The position numbers and the translations under genes are program-made. Shown here piece by piece: positions 63,148 to 64,000 of a stretch of 64,000 nucleotides of DNA. Source of the stretch: Roseinatronobacter alkalisoli (GTDB lineage: Bacteria; Pseudomonadota; Alphaproteobacteria; Rhodobacterales; Rhodobacteraceae); the NCBI RefSeq assembly GCF_028745735.1, contig NZ_JAQZSM010000001.1, positions 372,001 to 436,000 of the forward strand. Direction: 5' to 3'. The stretch's first letter is position 1. Each line of letters starts with the position of its first letter. The notes beneath the pieces were generated by a model, which saw only the letters and a list, made by a program, of their open reading frames with translations, was not told where the DNA came from and ran no database searches.

Positions 63148-64000
63148 ATGTCACCAATCTTGCAAGGGATCGTGACCATTATCATCGGGGTCGGTGGGTG
63201 TGTCGGGTATTTCTATGCGTCGAACCTGATACTGGACAAGGTCATCTTTCCGGCGCGTGGGGCGCATATAGGGCGCAATATCAACCGCGCCAACAAAGTG
63301 CGCCCATGGCTGTTTTTGTTTCCCGCCATCTTCGCGCTAAGCCTGTATCTGGTGTATCCGGTGATCGGGTCTTTCTATCGGTCGCTTTTTGACCGTTCCG
63401 GCATGGGCTTCATCGGATTGGGGAATTATTTCGATCTGATGCGTGAAGGGACATTCCGCACAGCGGTGTTCAACAATCTGCTTTGGGTTCTGTTTGTGCC
63501 CGCGCTGGCCACATTTCTGGGGCTGCTGGTCGCGCAACTGACGGACCGGCTGTCCTGGGGCAACATCGCCAAATCCCTGATCTTCATGCCGATGGCGATT
63601 TCCTTCGTGGGCGCGTCGCTGATCTGGAAATTTGTCTATTCTGCAAACCCGGATATTGGCATTCTCAACTCAATGCGCGATTTTTTCGGGATGGCCCCGG
63701 TTGATCCGGTCCAGATACCATTCTGGAACAATTTTTTCCTGATGTTCATTCTGGTGTGGATTCAGACAGGCTTTGCCATGGTGATCCTGTCTGCGGCACT
63801 GCGCGGTATCCCTGAAGAAACCATCGAGGCCGCCATTATTGACGGAGCGAACCCGTTTCAGGTGTTCTTTTCTATCAAGGTGCCGCAGATCATGGGCACG
63901 ATTGTTGTCGTCTGGACCACGATCACCATTCTGGTGCTGAAAGTGTTCGACATTGTCTACACCATGACAGGGGGCAATTTTGGCACGCATATCCTGCCCA
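63148..64000 (+). CDS. aglF: Sugar ABC transporter permease (AglF-like), C-terminus beyond the window
   Basis: The frame from the ATG at 63148 is open to the right edge (284 codons). It encodes an N-terminal helix (about 6-25), a cytoplasmic stretch, then five or more membrane segments of the binding-protein-dependent permease family. The EAA loop EAAIIDGANPFQVFFSIKVP is complete. The extended N-terminus before the usual first core helix is typical of AglF/MalF-like permeases. It follows aglE after an attenuating hairpin; aglG and aglK are expected beyond the window. Confidence 0.9.
   Translation, partial: MSPILQGIVTIIIGVGGCVGYFYASNLILDKVIFPARGAHIGRNINRANKVRPWLFLFPAIFALSLYLVYPVIGSFYRSLFDRSGMGFIGLGNYFDLMREGTFRTAVFNNLLWVLFVPALATFLGLLVAQLTDRLSWGNIAKSLIFMPMAISFVGASLIWKFVYSANPDIGILNSMRDFFGMAPVDPVQIPFWNNFFLMFILVWIQTGFAMVILSAALRGIPEETIEAAIIDGANPFQVFFSIKVPQIMGTIVVVWTTITILVLKVFDIVYTMTGGNFGTHILP

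Noticed and set aside
1-64000. tRNA, rRNA, CRISPR, prophage or insertion-sequence content
   Set aside because: Read for cloverleaf arms, regular direct repeats with spacers, and transposase or phage proteins; none recognised.

Overview
The window is GC-rich, densely coded bacterial DNA that reads like the chromosome of an alphaproteobacterium of the Rhodobacteraceae. The reasons are the pckA-chvI-chvG-hprK-rapZ-manX-ptsH order, a cytochrome-fused urate hydroxylase (PuuD), a DUF1127 protein, an AglE/AglF-type sugar transporter and many stop/start overlaps of the ATGA or GTGA kind. No rRNA, tRNA, CRISPR array, phage or insertion sequence was recognised.

Layout. 1-7.6 kb: a heme-iron module. 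A TonB-dependent receptor (cut by the window edge) and hmuSTUV lie on the minus strand. Divergent from them is a five-gene plus-strand operon: a small exported four-cysteine protein, exbB, two different exbD genes and tonB. 7.6-15.3 kb: yhaO-yhaN (SbcCD-like), a sirtuin and uvrC, all on the minus strand. 15.6-20.9 kb: a pteridine-reductase-like SDR, a Ca2+/Na+ exchanger, a small zinc-ribbon membrane protein, an S49 peptidase, a cardiolipin synthase and a CPBP protease. 21-24 kb: accD-folC and a cytochrome c. 24.2-36 kb: a urea block on the minus strand, with ureDABC, a DUF1127 gene and ureEFG, then urtABCDE for high-affinity urea uptake. 36.3-40.6 kb: asd, fhs, chorismate mutase and folD. 40.6-42.9 kb: a LysR regulator divergent from puuD. 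43-49.5 kb: pckA divergent from chvI-chvG-hprK-rapZ-manX-ptsH. 49.5-57.5 kb: an NYN-domain protein, folK, rpoZ, a RelA/SpoT enzyme, a DUF2062 protein, pdxJ, acpS, and an XRE regulator next to a SulP transporter. 57.7-64 kb: recO, a Pr6Pr-family membrane protein, glk, a LacI regulator, and the start of an alpha-glucoside ABC operon (aglE, aglF; aglF runs off the end).

How the genes fit together. Heme uptake has its own TonB energising complex. Urate oxidation ultimately yields urea, which the urea importer and urease would turn into ammonia, although the intermediate purine genes are not in this window. ChvG-ChvI and the incomplete PTS (HprK, HPr, EIIA-Man) sit beside pckA and probably couple carbon flux to regulation. 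The sugar-uptake end carries its own regulator and glucokinase.

Most notable observations: (1) the second ExbD has Asn exactly where the first has the proton-carrying Asp; (2) a dispersed intergenic repeat family with three copies here; (3) strong inverted-repeat operator candidates upstream of the heme receptor, urtA, the xre-SulP pair and aglE; (4) a DUF1127 gene inside the urease operon.
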